DNA of 56,751 bases from CAZIRF01 sp964541755 (GCA_964541755.1 CAZIRF010000016.1:1-56751), one strand, 5' to 3'; numbered from the stretch's first letter, positions 23,601-31,556 are shown. Numbers and translations: made by a program. The notes: generated by a model not told the origin, from the sequence alone.

Positions 23601-25002
23601 CCCCGTTGCGGAGCGTCGTGAATTTTGCATCCTGCCCACCGATTTCGATGATGGTATCGACATTGGCGTTGAGAGATACTGCAGCACGCGCATGGGCAGA
23701 AATTTCGTCAAGTACCAAGTCGGCCCCGATAACGGCCCCGACGAACTTTCGCCCGGAACCGGTAGTTGCGGCCCCACGCACCAGGAAACGCGTCCCGTTT
23801 CGAACGGCAAGGTCTTCCATGGCTTCAAAGAGGGATCGCACCGCATCCAGCGGTTGGCCTGCAGTGCGTGTGTAGAAGCCGGCTACCGGCTCTCCATTGA
23901 CATCGAGGACTGTGGCCTTGGTACTGGTAGAACCGATATCAATGCCAAGAACCACCTTCAAGGAAGGCTTCGGGAGCTCAATATAGCGATCGAATTCAAC
24001 CGGGATGGCTTGTTTCTTCCAGGTCGGGGTAAAGAGGCCCGCTTCTTCACTGGAGAAATCCGGGTACTCGCTGTGGCGAATCGCGAGCGGTGGATAGCGG
24101 TCTACAGCCAGGTCTCCCACCCCGGGTGTGGTGGAGGGGGTCTCGTCAGCTATGCTCTCGGGGATATCTGTGGAAGGGTCATGGAAGACATTGAGGCGCC
24201 CCAGGGCCATCTCTTCCCGCCAAAGCCGGGCCGCCCCCATGACCGGGAGGTAATCCGGGGATTCCGGCACGAGTATGTCGCTCCCCCCGACAAGGCCAAG
24301 CCGGTCTTCAAGGGCGCGCAATACCCCGCTATTGAGGGCCACCCCCCCCGAAAAAACCAGGGGACAGGCGGGCGGATCAATAAACACCGTATCGCAGATG
24401 GTCGCAACGAGCCCGCGGCAGAGGCCATCGCAGATTTCATCGAGGCTGTAGCCCTCTTGCTGGGCATGGATGAGGTCTGTCTTCGCAAATACCGAACAGC
24501 GACTGGCAATACGCGGGGCATCCCCACGGCTTGCGAGAGCGCGCTCACCCAGCTCGTCGCTGCCCCGAAGGGACAGACGGCGGGCCTGTTGATCGAGGAA
24601 GCCCCCCGTACCGGCGGCACAGGAGGAATTGGACTTGAGATCCAGGTAATGACCGCTCTGGTCAAAACGCAGGAGGAAAAAGCGCTCTGCCCCAACATGC
24701 AGTATGCTGCGAAGCGAAGGGGAAACGGCCTTAGCGCCCTCTATAAGGGCCAGCCGGGCATCCAGACGATAGACGGGAACGGGAGAGAGGCGCAAAAGCG
24801 CGGCGGGGACATCGCTGGTCGCAACCAGGGAGACGGCCCCCTGTTCGAGGATGTGCGCCGTAATGCGGGAAAAGGTTTCGCCAAGCCTGCCCTCATGGAC
24901 AAGGCATACCTTCAAAGATACCCGTAAATCGGCATCAAAAACGGCCAGGTGAAAAGCGACGGAACCACAATCCAGTACGGCGAAAGACGAGACGTTTTGC
25001 AT
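20608..25002 (-). CDS. Giant 2-hydroxyacyl-CoA dehydratase-type activase with two ASKHA domains (BadF/HgdC) and HgdB-like C-terminus
   Basis: A 1,464-residue cytoplasmic protein. Residues ~5-265 and ~348-600 are each an ASKHA ATPase of the BadF/BadG/HgdC family (second: VLGIDIGSTSTKATVLD; EIGGQDAKF). Each carries the two cysteines that ligate the dimer-bridging [4Fe-4S] cluster in HgdC: Cys128 (CAAGTGGF) and Cys169 in the first, Cys478 (CAAGTGSF) and Cys516 in the second. The rest matches the DUF2229/HgdB-like part of large CoA-activase proteins (LLGRPYTVIPACMNKGVPKIF; NTGQCIPLN; KAAWACNIGMYPSFIRSL). The usual role of an activase is ATP-driven one-electron injection into a dehydratase; the target here is unknown. 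GAGGGG precedes ATG 25002. The 3' end overlaps srkA by 20 nt. Confidence 0.85.
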   Translation of the reverse strand: MQNVSSFAVLDCGSVAFHLAVFDADLRVSLKVCLVHEGRLGETFSRITAHILEQGAVSLVATSDVPAALLRLSPVPVYRLDARLALIEGAKAVSPSLRSILHVGAERFFLLRFDQSGHYLDLKSNSSCAAGTGGFLDQQARRLSLRGSDELGERALASRGDAPRIASRCSVFAKTDLIHAQQEGYSLDEICDGLCRGLVATICDTVFIDPPACPLVFSGGVALNSGVLRALEDRLGLVGGSDILVPESPDYLPVMGAARLWREEMALGRLNVFHDPSTDIPESIADETPSTTPGVGDLAVDRYPPLAIRHSEYPDFSSEEAGLFTPTWKKQAIPVEFDRYIELPKPSLKVVLGIDIGSTSTKATVLDVNGEPVAGFYTRTAGQPLDAVRSLFEAMEDLAVRNGTRFLVRGAATTGSGRKFVGAVIGADLVLDEISAHARAAVSLNANVDTIIEIGGQDAKFTTLRNGVVTFSKMNTVCAAGTGSFVEEQAQKLGVPLSRFAELAMGVSAPRASDRCTVFMERDINHYLAMGAGTPEILAAVLFAVRENYLLKVADSATIGKTVCFQGATARNKALVAAFEEKLDAPIFVSRYCHLTGAFGAALTLMEEQKVFSDSGKTAFRGTALWRQDIPVETEVCELCRNNCRIRVVDVNGTKVAFGFLCGRDYETKHYVARKDSDLFAREREEARERALASCIALPKLPVLGLPYALQGVEENHLWKHFFTTLGIPLANSESLDRAIALGKKESGAEFCAPMSAFHGHVSYLAGRCDVLFLPVYLENKGSERAERTRKYCYYTQFASALAQAMLDKREKRPLVANPVFKDRGKLAQVKEALWESLKEPYAGFLTREAVLAAFDEAVVFQTRYRQELRNSFVAPSNGEITVALLGRPYTVIPACMNKGVPKIFQNLGVRVLYQDMLDIRAVEDPELEALLDQVHWHYAAEILAAAAFCARTPGLYPVFMTSFKCAPDSIILEYLTRILDRAGKPFLVLQLDEHDSNVGYETRIEAAVRAFRNHRAEPLRSPSSSLPVAPRFAPSLKGKTVLLPAWDPVAIRLLAASLRHAGYDARALEESPQLVNEGLKTNTGQCIPLNVIAHEFCDYIRRKELDPSNTVLWMIKAAWACNIGMYPSFIRSLVEREGGGMEKAGVYVGDLTMIELGPMVTARAYFAYLYAGLIHRLSCRIRPYEVEPGATDRAVKEALSIFEEALEGKRRLKKAAREVGTLFTSIKRDESGGRRPKVAIFGDLYLRDNPVMNQDLVKAIEEAGGEVVVIAYTEYTKIVSSGHFQHWIREQKYREFVLFRALLAALQVLENIFQDSSSSLAGPGILYEGGDISPYLAPFHVSQEQEGETFENLLKVRRLVKTYPDIRLFVHTSPAFCCPSLVTEALAPRIEKETGIPVVNIIYDGTSAYRNDILAPYLKYPRGGNKGLREGEEGRKSRADGSGAPGVGTKAGMPREGVSSPIV

Positions 25003-25142
25003 CTGTTACCCCTCTGATGGCGTTTAGCCTACCAGTGCCAAGCCTACAGGTCAAGGAGACAGGGGGCGTCAATGTGTCAAAATGGACGGGTATCGGGTAG
25101 CAATTTGATGGGAAAGGGGGGCCGGCAGCCCGCTATCAGCAT

Positions 25143-25171
25143 AAAAAAACCCCGGCAATATTTGCCGGGGT
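25143..25171 (-). terminator. Rho-independent terminator after rpmE
   Basis: Perfect 10-bp stem (25049+100 to 25158 paired with 25162-25171, i.e. 25149-25158/25162-25171) with a 3-nt loop, followed on the minus strand by a run of seven T. The remainder of the gap 25003-25210 shows nothing else. Confidence 0.9.
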
Positions 25172-25210
25172 CTCGTACAAGTCAAGGACGCGCCTTGATG
25201 ACAAAAAAGA

Positions 25211-25414
25211 TTACTCTTTGATGTTGTACTTGCGGCGGAAGCGCTCGATGCGTCCGGCGGTGTCGACGAGCTTCTGCTTGCCGGTAAAGAAGGGGTGGCA
25301 AGCCGAGCAGATTTCCACAGTGATGTCCTTGGCAGTCGAGCGGGTCTCGATCACGTTGCCACAGGCACAGGTGATCTTGGTGAGCTCGTACTTCGGGTGT
25401 ATACCCTCTTTCAT
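25211..25414 (-). CDS. rpmE: 50S ribosomal protein L31, zinc-binding form
   Basis: A 67-residue large-subunit ribosomal protein with the zinc-binding (C+) type of L31: Cys16 and Cys18 (CACGN) plus the CSACHPFFTGKQK segment. Start MKEGIHPKYE is family-typical, with GGAGG a few bases upstream. Followed by its own terminator. The zinc-containing form suggests a zinc-independent paralogue may be used under zinc limitation, if the genome has one. Confidence 0.97.
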   Translation of the reverse strand: MKEGIHPKYELTKITCACGNVIETRSTAKDITVEICSACHPFFTGKQKLVDTAGRIERFRRKYNIKE

Positions 25415-25476
25415 GTCATTCCTCCAGTTATTCTGAAAGCGCTACCCAACAGCGGCGCCAAACTGTTCGTATCCGT

Positions 25477-27243
25477 TCAATCCATACCGGCAGAGCCGGT
25501 GTTCATGGACCGCAGGAAGGCCTCATTATTCTTGGTTTTCTTCATCCTGTCAATAAGGAGCTCGATGATCTCGACGTCCTCCATGGGATTGATAACCTTG
25601 CGAAGCACCCAGATTTTTTGCATCTCGTCCTCGCGCAGCAGGAGTTCCTCTTTTCGGGTCCCCGATTTTTTTATGCTGATAGCGGGAAAGAGCCGACGGT
25701 CGGAGAGTTTGCGGTCGAGGTTGATTTCCATGTTGCCCGTGCCCTTGAACTCTTCGAAGATGACTTCGTCCATGCGGCTGCCGGTCTCGACGAGGGCGGT
25801 TGAAATAATGGTAAGGCTGCCGCCCTCTTCGATATTTCGCGCCGCACCAAAGAAGCGCTTGGGCTTGTGAAGGGCATTGGAGTCGACACCGCCAGAGAGT
25901 ATCTTGCCTGATGTGGGAACGGTCTGGTTGTATGCGCGGGCAAGACGCGTAATGGAGTCAAGGAGGATAACGACATCCTTTTTGTGCTCCACAAGGCGTT
26001 TGGCCTTCTCCAGGACCATTTCAGCGACCTGGACGTGACGGGTGGCCTGTTCGTCGAAGGTCGAACTGATAACTTCCGCGCGAACGGTCCGCTCCATGTC
26101 GGTGACCTCTTCGGGGCGCTCGTCGATAAGGAGGACGATGAGGTAGACCTCCGGGTGGTTGCGCGTGATTGCGTTGGCAATCTTCTGCATGAGGACGGTC
26201 TTGCCGGTGCGCGGGGGCGCCACGATAATAGAACGCTGCCCCTTGCCGATGGGGCAAAAGAGGTTGATGACGCGGGTGGACAGCTCCTCGCTCACCGTCT
26301 CCAAGTCAAGTTTTTCGTCCGGATACAGGGGGGTGAGGTTGTCGAAGGGGATGCGGGTCTGGGCCACGGCCGGGTCGTCGTAGTTGACCGATTCGACGCG
26401 CAACATGGCGAAGAAGCGCTCGCCCTCTTTGGGGCTGCGGATTTGGCCGTAGACGGTGTCGCCTGTTTTGAGGGCGAAGAGGCGAATCTGGCTGGGACTG
26501 ATGTAGATATCGTCGGGGCCGGGCAGGTAGGAATTCTGGGGGCTGCGCAGGAAGCCGTAGCCGTCGGGCAGGATTTCCAGTGAACCGTAAGCGTAGATGA
26601 TGCCGCCGTGCTCGGTATGGGCCTTCAAGATCTGGAAGATAATCTCCTGCTTCTTGAGGGCGACCATGTCTTCGTTGGTGATGTTGTAGGAAGAAGCAAG
26701 TTCACGAAGGTCGATCATGTTCGAGCGGGTGAGCTCGTTGATGGACAGGCGGGGCTTGCCACTGTCCTGGTCGCTGCGGGGTTCCGGGCGACCGTATATA
26801 TCCGGCTGCGGGGGCAGCCGGCGCGGATGGGCTCGAGGGGCGCTCTTGCGCGCCTCGAAAGCCGGGCGGGGCCCCTCTTGAGGGCTTGCGGCGCCCGTTA
26901 CCCCACTCGCTTTACGCGGGCGGGCCCGGACCACGATGCGCGGCTTGTCGCCATCAGCGGCATCCGATTCCCCCGCATCCGTGCCGGTGTCGGTCTCGCC
27001 ATTGGCCGTGTCACTTTGAACCTCATTACCGGAAGTCCCCTGCCCCTCGGTCGACTCATCTAATCGGGAGGTAATATCGGCGGGACCTTCATCAGAGCCC
27101 CCCGTATCTTGCGTGGAATCGTTCACCGAAGGGCGATTCAAGGATTCCTGTTCTTCGTGCAAATCCAGCTGTTGTTGATCCAGGACGCCCTCTTCCAAGG
27201 GTGTGTCGGGGGATTCGGGGCGTTTCTTCCTGATGATTGCCAT
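25477..27243 (-). CDS. rho: Transcription termination factor Rho with long acidic N-terminal insert
   Basis: Hexameric RNA-dependent ATPase ending transcription. The 588-residue protein has a hydrophilic, Ser/Thr/Asp/Glu-rich extension (residues ~1-165) and the Rho N-domain (LRELASSYNITNEDMVALKKQEIIFQILKA). It also has the cold-shock RNA-binding fold (GSLEILPDGYGFLRSPQNSYLPGPDDIYIS), Walker A PPRTGKTVLMQK, Walker B VVILLDSITRLARAYN and the C-terminal FPAISIKKSGTRKEELL. ATG 27243 has GGAG 7 nt upstream; an in-frame start at 27339 would cross the leader. Extended N-terminal inserts occur in several phyla and can affect RNA affinity. Confidence 0.95.
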   Translation of the reverse strand: MAIIRKKRPESPDTPLEEGVLDQQQLDLHEEQESLNRPSVNDSTQDTGGSDEGPADITSRLDESTEGQGTSGNEVQSDTANGETDTGTDAGESDAADGDKPRIVVRARPRKASGVTGAASPQEGPRPAFEARKSAPRAHPRRLPPQPDIYGRPEPRSDQDSGKPRLSINELTRSNMIDLRELASSYNITNEDMVALKKQEIIFQILKAHTEHGGIIYAYGSLEILPDGYGFLRSPQNSYLPGPDDIYISPSQIRLFALKTGDTVYGQIRSPKEGERFFAMLRVESVNYDDPAVAQTRIPFDNLTPLYPDEKLDLETVSEELSTRVINLFCPIGKGQRSIIVAPPRTGKTVLMQKIANAITRNHPEVYLIVLLIDERPEEVTDMERTVRAEVISSTFDEQATRHVQVAEMVLEKAKRLVEHKKDVVILLDSITRLARAYNQTVPTSGKILSGGVDSNALHKPKRFFGAARNIEEGGSLTIISTALVETGSRMDEVIFEEFKGTGNMEINLDRKLSDRRLFPAISIKKSGTRKEELLLREDEMQKIWVLRKVINPMEDVEIIELLIDRMKKTKNNEAFLRSMNTGSAGMD

Positions 27244-27267
27244 ACGATAGCTCCAAGCGTAGCGTTC

Positions 27268-27370
27268 AGTTTGTATATACGCATACTGCGCACAGGCACA
27301 TAAATAGTTTGTATGATTGGTGATTCGGGAGGGCACCAACGATAATAGCGGCAGCCCGTATCTTCGTCAA
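27268..27370 (-). promoter_or_regulatory. rho promoter and leader with direct repeat
   Basis: Minus strand TTGACG (27370-27365), 17-bp spacer, TATTAT (27347-27342): a strong sigma70-type promoter giving a leader of about 90 nt. The leader carries the 9-bp direct repeat ATACAAACT twice (27314-27306 and 27276-27268). Rho is autoregulated through its leader in other bacteria; a similar role here is inference. Confidence 0.6.
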
Positions 27371-27390
27371 GACCGTAATTCCCAATCAAA

Positions 27391-27897
27391 TCAATCCGTT
27401 TGAAGGCCTGATTCTCCTACAAAATCACAGAGTTCTCTTATTGCCGCCATAACGGCTTTTTGACGTATACGGTTTCTGTTTCCCCGGAAATTGAAGGATT
27501 TGGCGTGTACCGTTCCCGATTTTTCCGCGAGGGCTATCCAGACACGCCCTTTGGGAGCAGGCCCGTCACAGAAAGGACCGGCTTCACCAGTGAGTGAAAC
27601 AGCAAAGTCCGCATCGCTGGTGCGCAGAGCACCAAGAGCCATCTCCCGTGCCACGGCTTCACTTACAACGCCGTTCCTTTCTATAGTTTGGCCAGATACG
27701 GCAAGAAGGCGCTCCTTGCTCGCGGTCCGATAACATACCAAGCCCCCCCAAAGATATCGGGAAGCACCGGGGATCGCCGCCAAAGAGGAAGAAAGCAGCC
27801 CGGCAGTGAGAGATTCTGCGCACACAACACGTGCGGGAGCGGCGATATGGGCTTCAAGCTTGGCATAAAGCCTTCGCACCAAGCGCCTCGAACCCAT
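27391..27897 (-). CDS. pncC: CinA C-terminal/PncC-type nicotinamide-nucleotide amidohydrolase
   Basis: A 168-residue stand-alone CinA C-terminal domain, the family that deamidates nicotinamide mononucleotide for NAD recycling. It shows CAESLTAGLLSSSLAAIPGAS (catalytic Ser region), GGLVCYRTASKERLL, VVSEAVAREMALGALRTSDADFAVSLTGEAGP and the late KGRVWIALA strand. Some positions differ from the usual GxAGP/GxVxIA forms. ATG 27897 overlaps the bactofilin stop (TGATG-type junction); TTG 27900 is possible. Confidence 0.85.
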   Translation of the reverse strand: MGSRRLVRRLYAKLEAHIAAPARVVCAESLTAGLLSSSLAAIPGASRYLWGGLVCYRTASKERLLAVSGQTIERNGVVSEAVAREMALGALRTSDADFAVSLTGEAGPFCDGPAPKGRVWIALAEKSGTVHAKSFNFRGNRNRIRQKAVMAAIRELCDFVGESGLQTD

Positions 27898-28343
27898 CAA
27901 GGGCGTTGTTCCAGAAGTTCATTTTTTATATCTGCGAGGGGGCGTGAGAAAATATCCACATCATCCCGAACCCCGGTCATCTGGCATTGCCCTTCAAACA
28001 AGACTCCATCGCCAATACAGAGTCGGGCTGCGGTGATATTCCCCTTGAGGACGGCGCCAGGCAAGAGTTCTACCGAATCAACGGCAAGGACCGATCCGTT
28101 GAGGGTTCCCGCGACAATGAGAGAACTCACCGATATGTGATCGGCTTCAACTACAGCACCTTTTTCTATGTAAAGGGCTCCCTTCGCCTCGACAGTCCCT
28201 GAAAAACGACCACAGATCTTGAGGTTTTCATTAAAGGAGAGTCGGCCGCGAAATTCGGTCTCGGGACCAAAACAGGTGGCCGAATGGCCGCCAAAACGAA
28301 ACTTTGCCGGTGCCCCTTTTCGGGGCGCTTTCTCTTTTCCCAT
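27897..28343 (-). CDS. Bactofilin (polymer-forming cytoskeletal protein)
   Basis: A 148-residue bactofilin (DUF583). A short basic N-terminal tail precedes a right-handed beta-helix of repeated hydrophobic/Gly strands (FRGRLSFNENLKICGRFSGTVEAKGALYIEKGAVVEADHISVSSL..). Bactofilins self-assemble without nucleotide at the membrane and in spirochaetes are linked to cell shape and rotation. No transmembrane segment is present. It is coupled to pncC downstream. Confidence 0.9.
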   Translation of the reverse strand: MGKEKAPRKGAPAKFRFGGHSATCFGPETEFRGRLSFNENLKICGRFSGTVEAKGALYIEKGAVVEADHISVSSLIVAGTLNGSVLAVDSVELLPGAVLKGNITAARLCIGDGVLFEGQCQMTGVRDDVDIFSRPLADIKNELLEQRP

Positions 28344-28403
28344 CTTTGGTCAAAGGCTCCTTGCTGATTGAAGCACTCGTCAATACGACGAGCGGGGGAA
28401 ATG

Positions 28404-28435
28404 CGTGATTACTGCGGAACCGAAGTACCGCAGTC
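28404..28435 (-). other. Hairpin with UUCG-type tetraloop after the TPR mini-gene
   Basis: Minus strand ACTGCGG pairs with CCGCAGT around a CUUCGG loop directly after the stop at 28440. No T-run follows, so it may be a 3'-end stabiliser rather than a terminator. It occupies most of the 96-nt gap to the bactofilin gene. Confidence 0.5.
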
Positions 28436-28439
28436 AGCT

Positions 28440-28661
28440 CTATTTGGTGGTCATGACAAACACGCCATCCCAGTCCTCCGGGGGGGGATTGGTGATATAG
28501 TGTTTGCAGCGTTGAAAGTACACCCGCGATGGCCCATCTTGCGGATCGAGCTTGAGGGCTTCGGAGAAACAATCAAGGGCCTTCTGAAAGTCCATCAGTT
28601 TGTATGCCCGTCTCCCCTCCGCAAAGAGATCCAGAATCTTCATCTTGGTCTCGCTTACCAT
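28440..28661 (-). CDS. Small single-TPR protein resembling the tail of class III adenylate cyclases
   Basis: A 73-residue protein with one tetratricopeptide unit (AEGRRAYKLMDFQKALDCFSEALKLDPQDGPSR) followed by YFQRCKHYITNPPPEDWDGVFVMTTK. That ending closely resembles the C-terminal end of spirochaetal/cyanobacterial adenylate/guanylate cyclases (PPPxDWDGVxVMTxK). No cyclase domain is encoded upstream. It is either a true stand-alone module or the remnant of a cyclase. GGAGGA lies 5 nt before ATG 28661, arguing that it is translated. It is preceded by the response regulator gene. Confidence 0.75.
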   Translation of the reverse strand: MVSETKMKILDLFAEGRRAYKLMDFQKALDCFSEALKLDPQDGPSRVYFQRCKHYITNPPPEDWDGVFVMTTK

Positions 28662-28753
28662 CACTTCCTCCGCTTCTTGAGGCTCGTATCACGAACACTG
28701 CTACAGACAGCCTCTGTTACAGAATGTACTCCCCCTGCTCCGTTAAAACTGTC

Positions 28754-29458
28754 TCAGCTCTGTTGAAGATGTTTGCGAAACTGGGTCTCAAGGGTTTTGA
28801 GCTCAATCTCGCGCTTCTTGATCTCTTCGCGCTTGAGGGCTGCCTGTTGTGAAGTTTGATCAATATGATCGATGCGCTCACGCGCTTTATCAATACTGTT
28901 TTTAACCTGTGACAAGAGCGCGCGGGCAGCACTATCACTGTCGCAGGCATCAATCTGTCCAACAAGACCATCAAAGGCCTCCCGAACCAAGTCAACAAAC
29001 TGATGGATCTCGTTGTTGAGGCTCTCCTCGATGGCCAAACGCGATTCACGCGCGGCAATCTGTGCAAAGAGCTCCCGATTACGCAGGACGGCGCGAATAC
29101 GGGCAAGGACCTCCGAGAAGTTGTAGGGCTTGGTTATGTAGTCATCAACCCCAAGCTCGAATCCCTCAACCTTGTCTTTGACATCATCCATGGCAGAAAA
29201 CATGATGATGGGAACATCCGCCCATTCTGCGTATTCTTCCACATTCTTGAGGGTCTTGGTGACTTCCCAACCCGACATCTTGGGCATGATATTGTCGAGG
29301 ATGATGAGGTCGGGCGAAAAGGCCTTGACCGCTTCGAGAGCCTCTATGCCGTTTTCTGCCTTGCGAATCTGGAAGCCCAGTTTCGAAAGCATGACATCAA
29401 AAAATTCGAGATTGATCTGCTCATCGTCGACTATCAGTATCTTTTTTCGTGTGTTCAT
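28754..29458 (-). CDS. Response regulator with receiver domain and coiled-coil C-terminus
   Basis: A 234-residue single-domain-type response regulator. Receiver domain residues ~5-125: acidic pair DD11-12, phospho-acceptor Asp55 (LIILDNIMP), Ser in IIMFSAMDD and Lys in DDYITKPY. Residues ~130-234 are heptad-rich helices (ARERIDHIDQTSQQAALKREEIKKREIELKTLETQF) with no DNA-binding or enzyme domain. Output is probably by protein interaction. No histidine kinase lies nearby. The start overlaps the lnt stop by 4 nt (ATGA). Confidence 0.85.
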   Translation of the reverse strand: MNTRKKILIVDDEQINLEFFDVMLSKLGFQIRKAENGIEALEAVKAFSPDLIILDNIMPKMSGWEVTKTLKNVEEYAEWADVPIIMFSAMDDVKDKVEGFELGVDDYITKPYNFSEVLARIRAVLRNRELFAQIAARESRLAIEESLNNEIHQFVDLVREAFDGLVGQIDACDSDSAARALLSQVKNSIDKARERIDHIDQTSQQAALKREEIKKREIELKTLETQFRKHLQQS

Positions 29459-31146
29459 GAAAGACCTTCCTGTTCTTTAACGCATCGTCCTGTATTTCTC
29501 GAAAGAGTATACCGCAGTATTGCGGTCAAAGTAAGGAGGCAGAGTGCCACCAGACAAAAACGGGGGAACCAATCGCCCCAACGCAGGTAGGGGGTCATGG
29601 CGCCATTATACACTGTAAGCGGTACATAAAGCCAACATTTTTCCATCGATGGTGCCCATGCTTCGATCTTTCCCGCCGGAGAAACGGCAATGGTCTCCCC
29701 GCTCGCAGTTGAGCGAACGAGAGGTCGACGCGTTTCGACCGATCGAAAGACCGTCATTGATGCGTGCTGTATTTGGGAGACGCGGGACTGTGCCCAAGCA
29801 TCATTGCTGAGTACAGCGTAAAAATCGGCCCCCTCATTGGCAAAGGCTCGGCTTATATAGCCGAAGCTGTCCTCATAGCAAATGGGGGTTGCCACCGAAA
29901 GATCTCCCAAAGGTAAAAGAGTCCACTCATCCCCCTTGTCCCAAAAGTGGGTATCGGCAGCCATGAGTGCATCGTAAACGAAGGGGAACTGTTTCTTGTA
30001 GGGAAAATGTTCGGTAAAGGGTACCAAATGCCGTTTGCGGTATATCGCTTGCTCGCGATCGCCCTTGAAGAGAATGGCTGCGTTGTAATCCTTTTGATTC
30101 CGTACACCGTCCAGGCCAATATACGGCCGGGCATCGTGATTCCCGACTATGACGGGGATAAGTTCCCCCTTCGGGTTTTTGAGCGTATTGAGGTATTCGA
30201 GCAGCTCTCTGACCAGCCCCCAGTAATCCCTGTCCTCCCGAAAGGTCCGATGCCAATATATTCGAGGTACGAACGCTGTTTCGGGCCAGATGACAAGATC
30301 GGGGTCGGGATGTTCCGCGAGAGCGGCATCCGTTAGTGCGACAAGATTTTCCAATTCCCTGCGATACTCGTGATAGCCATTCTTCCAGGGGTCGGAATCG
30401 GGTTGTATAAGAATTACGTCAACCTGTTTGTTCTCTTTCAAACGATGGAGAGAACGGTATGACAGTGGAATGGATAAGCCAAGAATGAGAAGATACAGCG
30501 CGAGGGGGAGCAAGTACAGACGACCTTTGGGAAGACGTAAAAACCCGAGATCTCCCCAAGAAAACGCGAGCGCACCCCGAGACGAGTTTTTTTCGTGGGT
30601 AAGCATGGAAACCAGATAGATAGCGGGAAATACCACGAGGGCACCGGTAAACCAAACCCCACCGATAGATGCGGTTTGAAGCAATGGGGGCAGCTTCCAC
30701 TGGCTGTACCCGATAGCTCCGTAGGGAAAGCCCAGAAAGCCTATTGAACCGGCGTACTCCCAGGATACCCATATCAACAGACGGAGTATCCACGAAAAAT
30801 GCTTGCCGGTTTTTCCCGCAAGTTTGAAGGCGGGAAAGACAAGGGCAAGTATCATGGCTTTGACAAAGGAGCCCACTACACCTGCCATGGGATGGAAATC
30901 CGAAAGCCAATAGGCATAGGCAGACCATGCGGTATAGCCCCAGATAAAACCTGCAAAAGGGGTAATTGGTAGAGGGAGAGAATCTGCGAGCAAGACAAGA
31001 GGAATGAGTAGGAACCAAGCGAAAACGGGAAGGCCATTTGCCGCCAGAGGATTGGGAAAGGAAAGAAAAAAGAAGAGGATTGCAACGAAGAAGAGGGCCA
31101 GTCTGTAGCCAAGACCCGAAATACTTAATCTATTTTGTCGTCCCAT
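29455..31146 (-). CDS. lnt: Apolipoprotein N-acyltransferase
   Basis: Inner-membrane enzyme that adds the third acyl chain to lipoproteins. The 563-residue protein has 6-7 N-terminal membrane helices (to ~residue 235), then a nitrilase-fold periplasmic domain, then a final helix (~535-555). The catalytic triad is visible: Glu in IWPETAF, Lys in IYRKRHLVPF and Cys in TPICYED. The stop of the HU gene and this start overlap (TAATG), so translation is coupled. Relevant partners in this window include the GH43 lipoprotein. Confidence 0.95.
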   Translation of the reverse strand: MGRQNRLSISGLGYRLALFFVAILFFFLSFPNPLAANGLPVFAWFLLIPLVLLADSLPLPITPFAGFIWGYTAWSAYAYWLSDFHPMAGVVGSFVKAMILALVFPAFKLAGKTGKHFSWILRLLIWVSWEYAGSIGFLGFPYGAIGYSQWKLPPLLQTASIGGVWFTGALVVFPAIYLVSMLTHEKNSSRGALAFSWGDLGFLRLPKGRLYLLPLALYLLILGLSIPLSYRSLHRLKENKQVDVILIQPDSDPWKNGYHEYRRELENLVALTDAALAEHPDPDLVIWPETAFVPRIYWHRTFREDRDYWGLVRELLEYLNTLKNPKGELIPVIVGNHDARPYIGLDGVRNQKDYNAAILFKGDREQAIYRKRHLVPFTEHFPYKKQFPFVYDALMAADTHFWDKGDEWTLLPLGDLSVATPICYEDSFGYISRAFANEGADFYAVLSNDAWAQSRVSQIQHASMTVFRSVETRRPLVRSTASGETIAVSPAGKIEAWAPSMEKCWLYVPLTVYNGAMTPYLRWGDWFPRFCLVALCLLTLTAILRYTLSRNTGRCVKEQEGLS

Positions 31147-31475
31147 TACTCGCCGGAGGGCTCTGAACCCGTGGTATCGACAATATTCCAGACATCCTGT
31201 TTGAGTTCTTTCCCGGGCCTGAAGGCAGCAACCCCATGGGGCCGTACCGAGACCAACTCGCCCGTTTTTGGGTTACGGGCACGCTCCCGGCCCTTTCGAA
31301 CGCGAATTTCAAAGGTACCAAAACCACGCAATTCTACAACCTGTCCGGATACCAACGCCTTTTTTACTTGATCGACAAAGAGGTCTACGACACGATGTAT
31401 ATCTTTTCTGTTTTCACCGGTCTCTGCGTTGATGTAATCGATAATGTCCGCTTTTGTGAGCTTTTTATCGGCCAT
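31146..31475 (-). CDS. HU/IHF-family DNA-binding protein
   Basis: A 109-residue nucleoid protein: MADKKLTKADIIDYINAE, the VELRGFGTFEIRVRKGRERARNPKTGE beta-arm, and VAAFRPGKELKQDVW. It has a ~12-residue acidic extension after the usual HU end. ATG 31475 has GAGGGG 5 nt upstream; a GTG two codons earlier is less likely. HU-type proteins bend and compact DNA as dimers. Confidence 0.93.
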   Translation of the reverse strand: MADKKLTKADIIDYINAETGENRKDIHRVVDLFVDQVKKALVSGQVVELRGFGTFEIRVRKGRERARNPKTGELVSVRPHGVAAFRPGKELKQDVWNIVDTTGSEPSGE

Positions 31476-31513
31476 ATCCACCCCTCTTCATCAAACATAT
31501 GAACAAACACGCC

Positions 31514-31540
31514 CCCGAAACATGACATTCCGGGGGTTGC
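31514..31540 (-). terminator. Weak hairpin between rpsT and the HU gene
   Basis: CCCCCGGAA and TTTCGGGGG form a GC-rich stem in the 81-nt gap. Only a short interrupted T-rich tract follows, so readthrough from rpsT into the HU-lnt operon is likely. Confidence 0.35.
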
Positions 31541-31556
31541 ATGCATGAATCCGGAA

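Noticed and set aside
25672..25690. GCTGATAG match inside rho, and similar matches at 29434, 38532, 45286 and 48030
   Set aside because: Each encodes conserved or ordinary residues of its gene (for example ILIVDDE of the response regulator) and lacks the CCACCCG half, so they are chance partial matches.
27244..27339. Longer Rho start
   Set aside because: No ribosome-binding site; would overlap the leader and its repeats. ATG 27243 has GGAG at the right distance.
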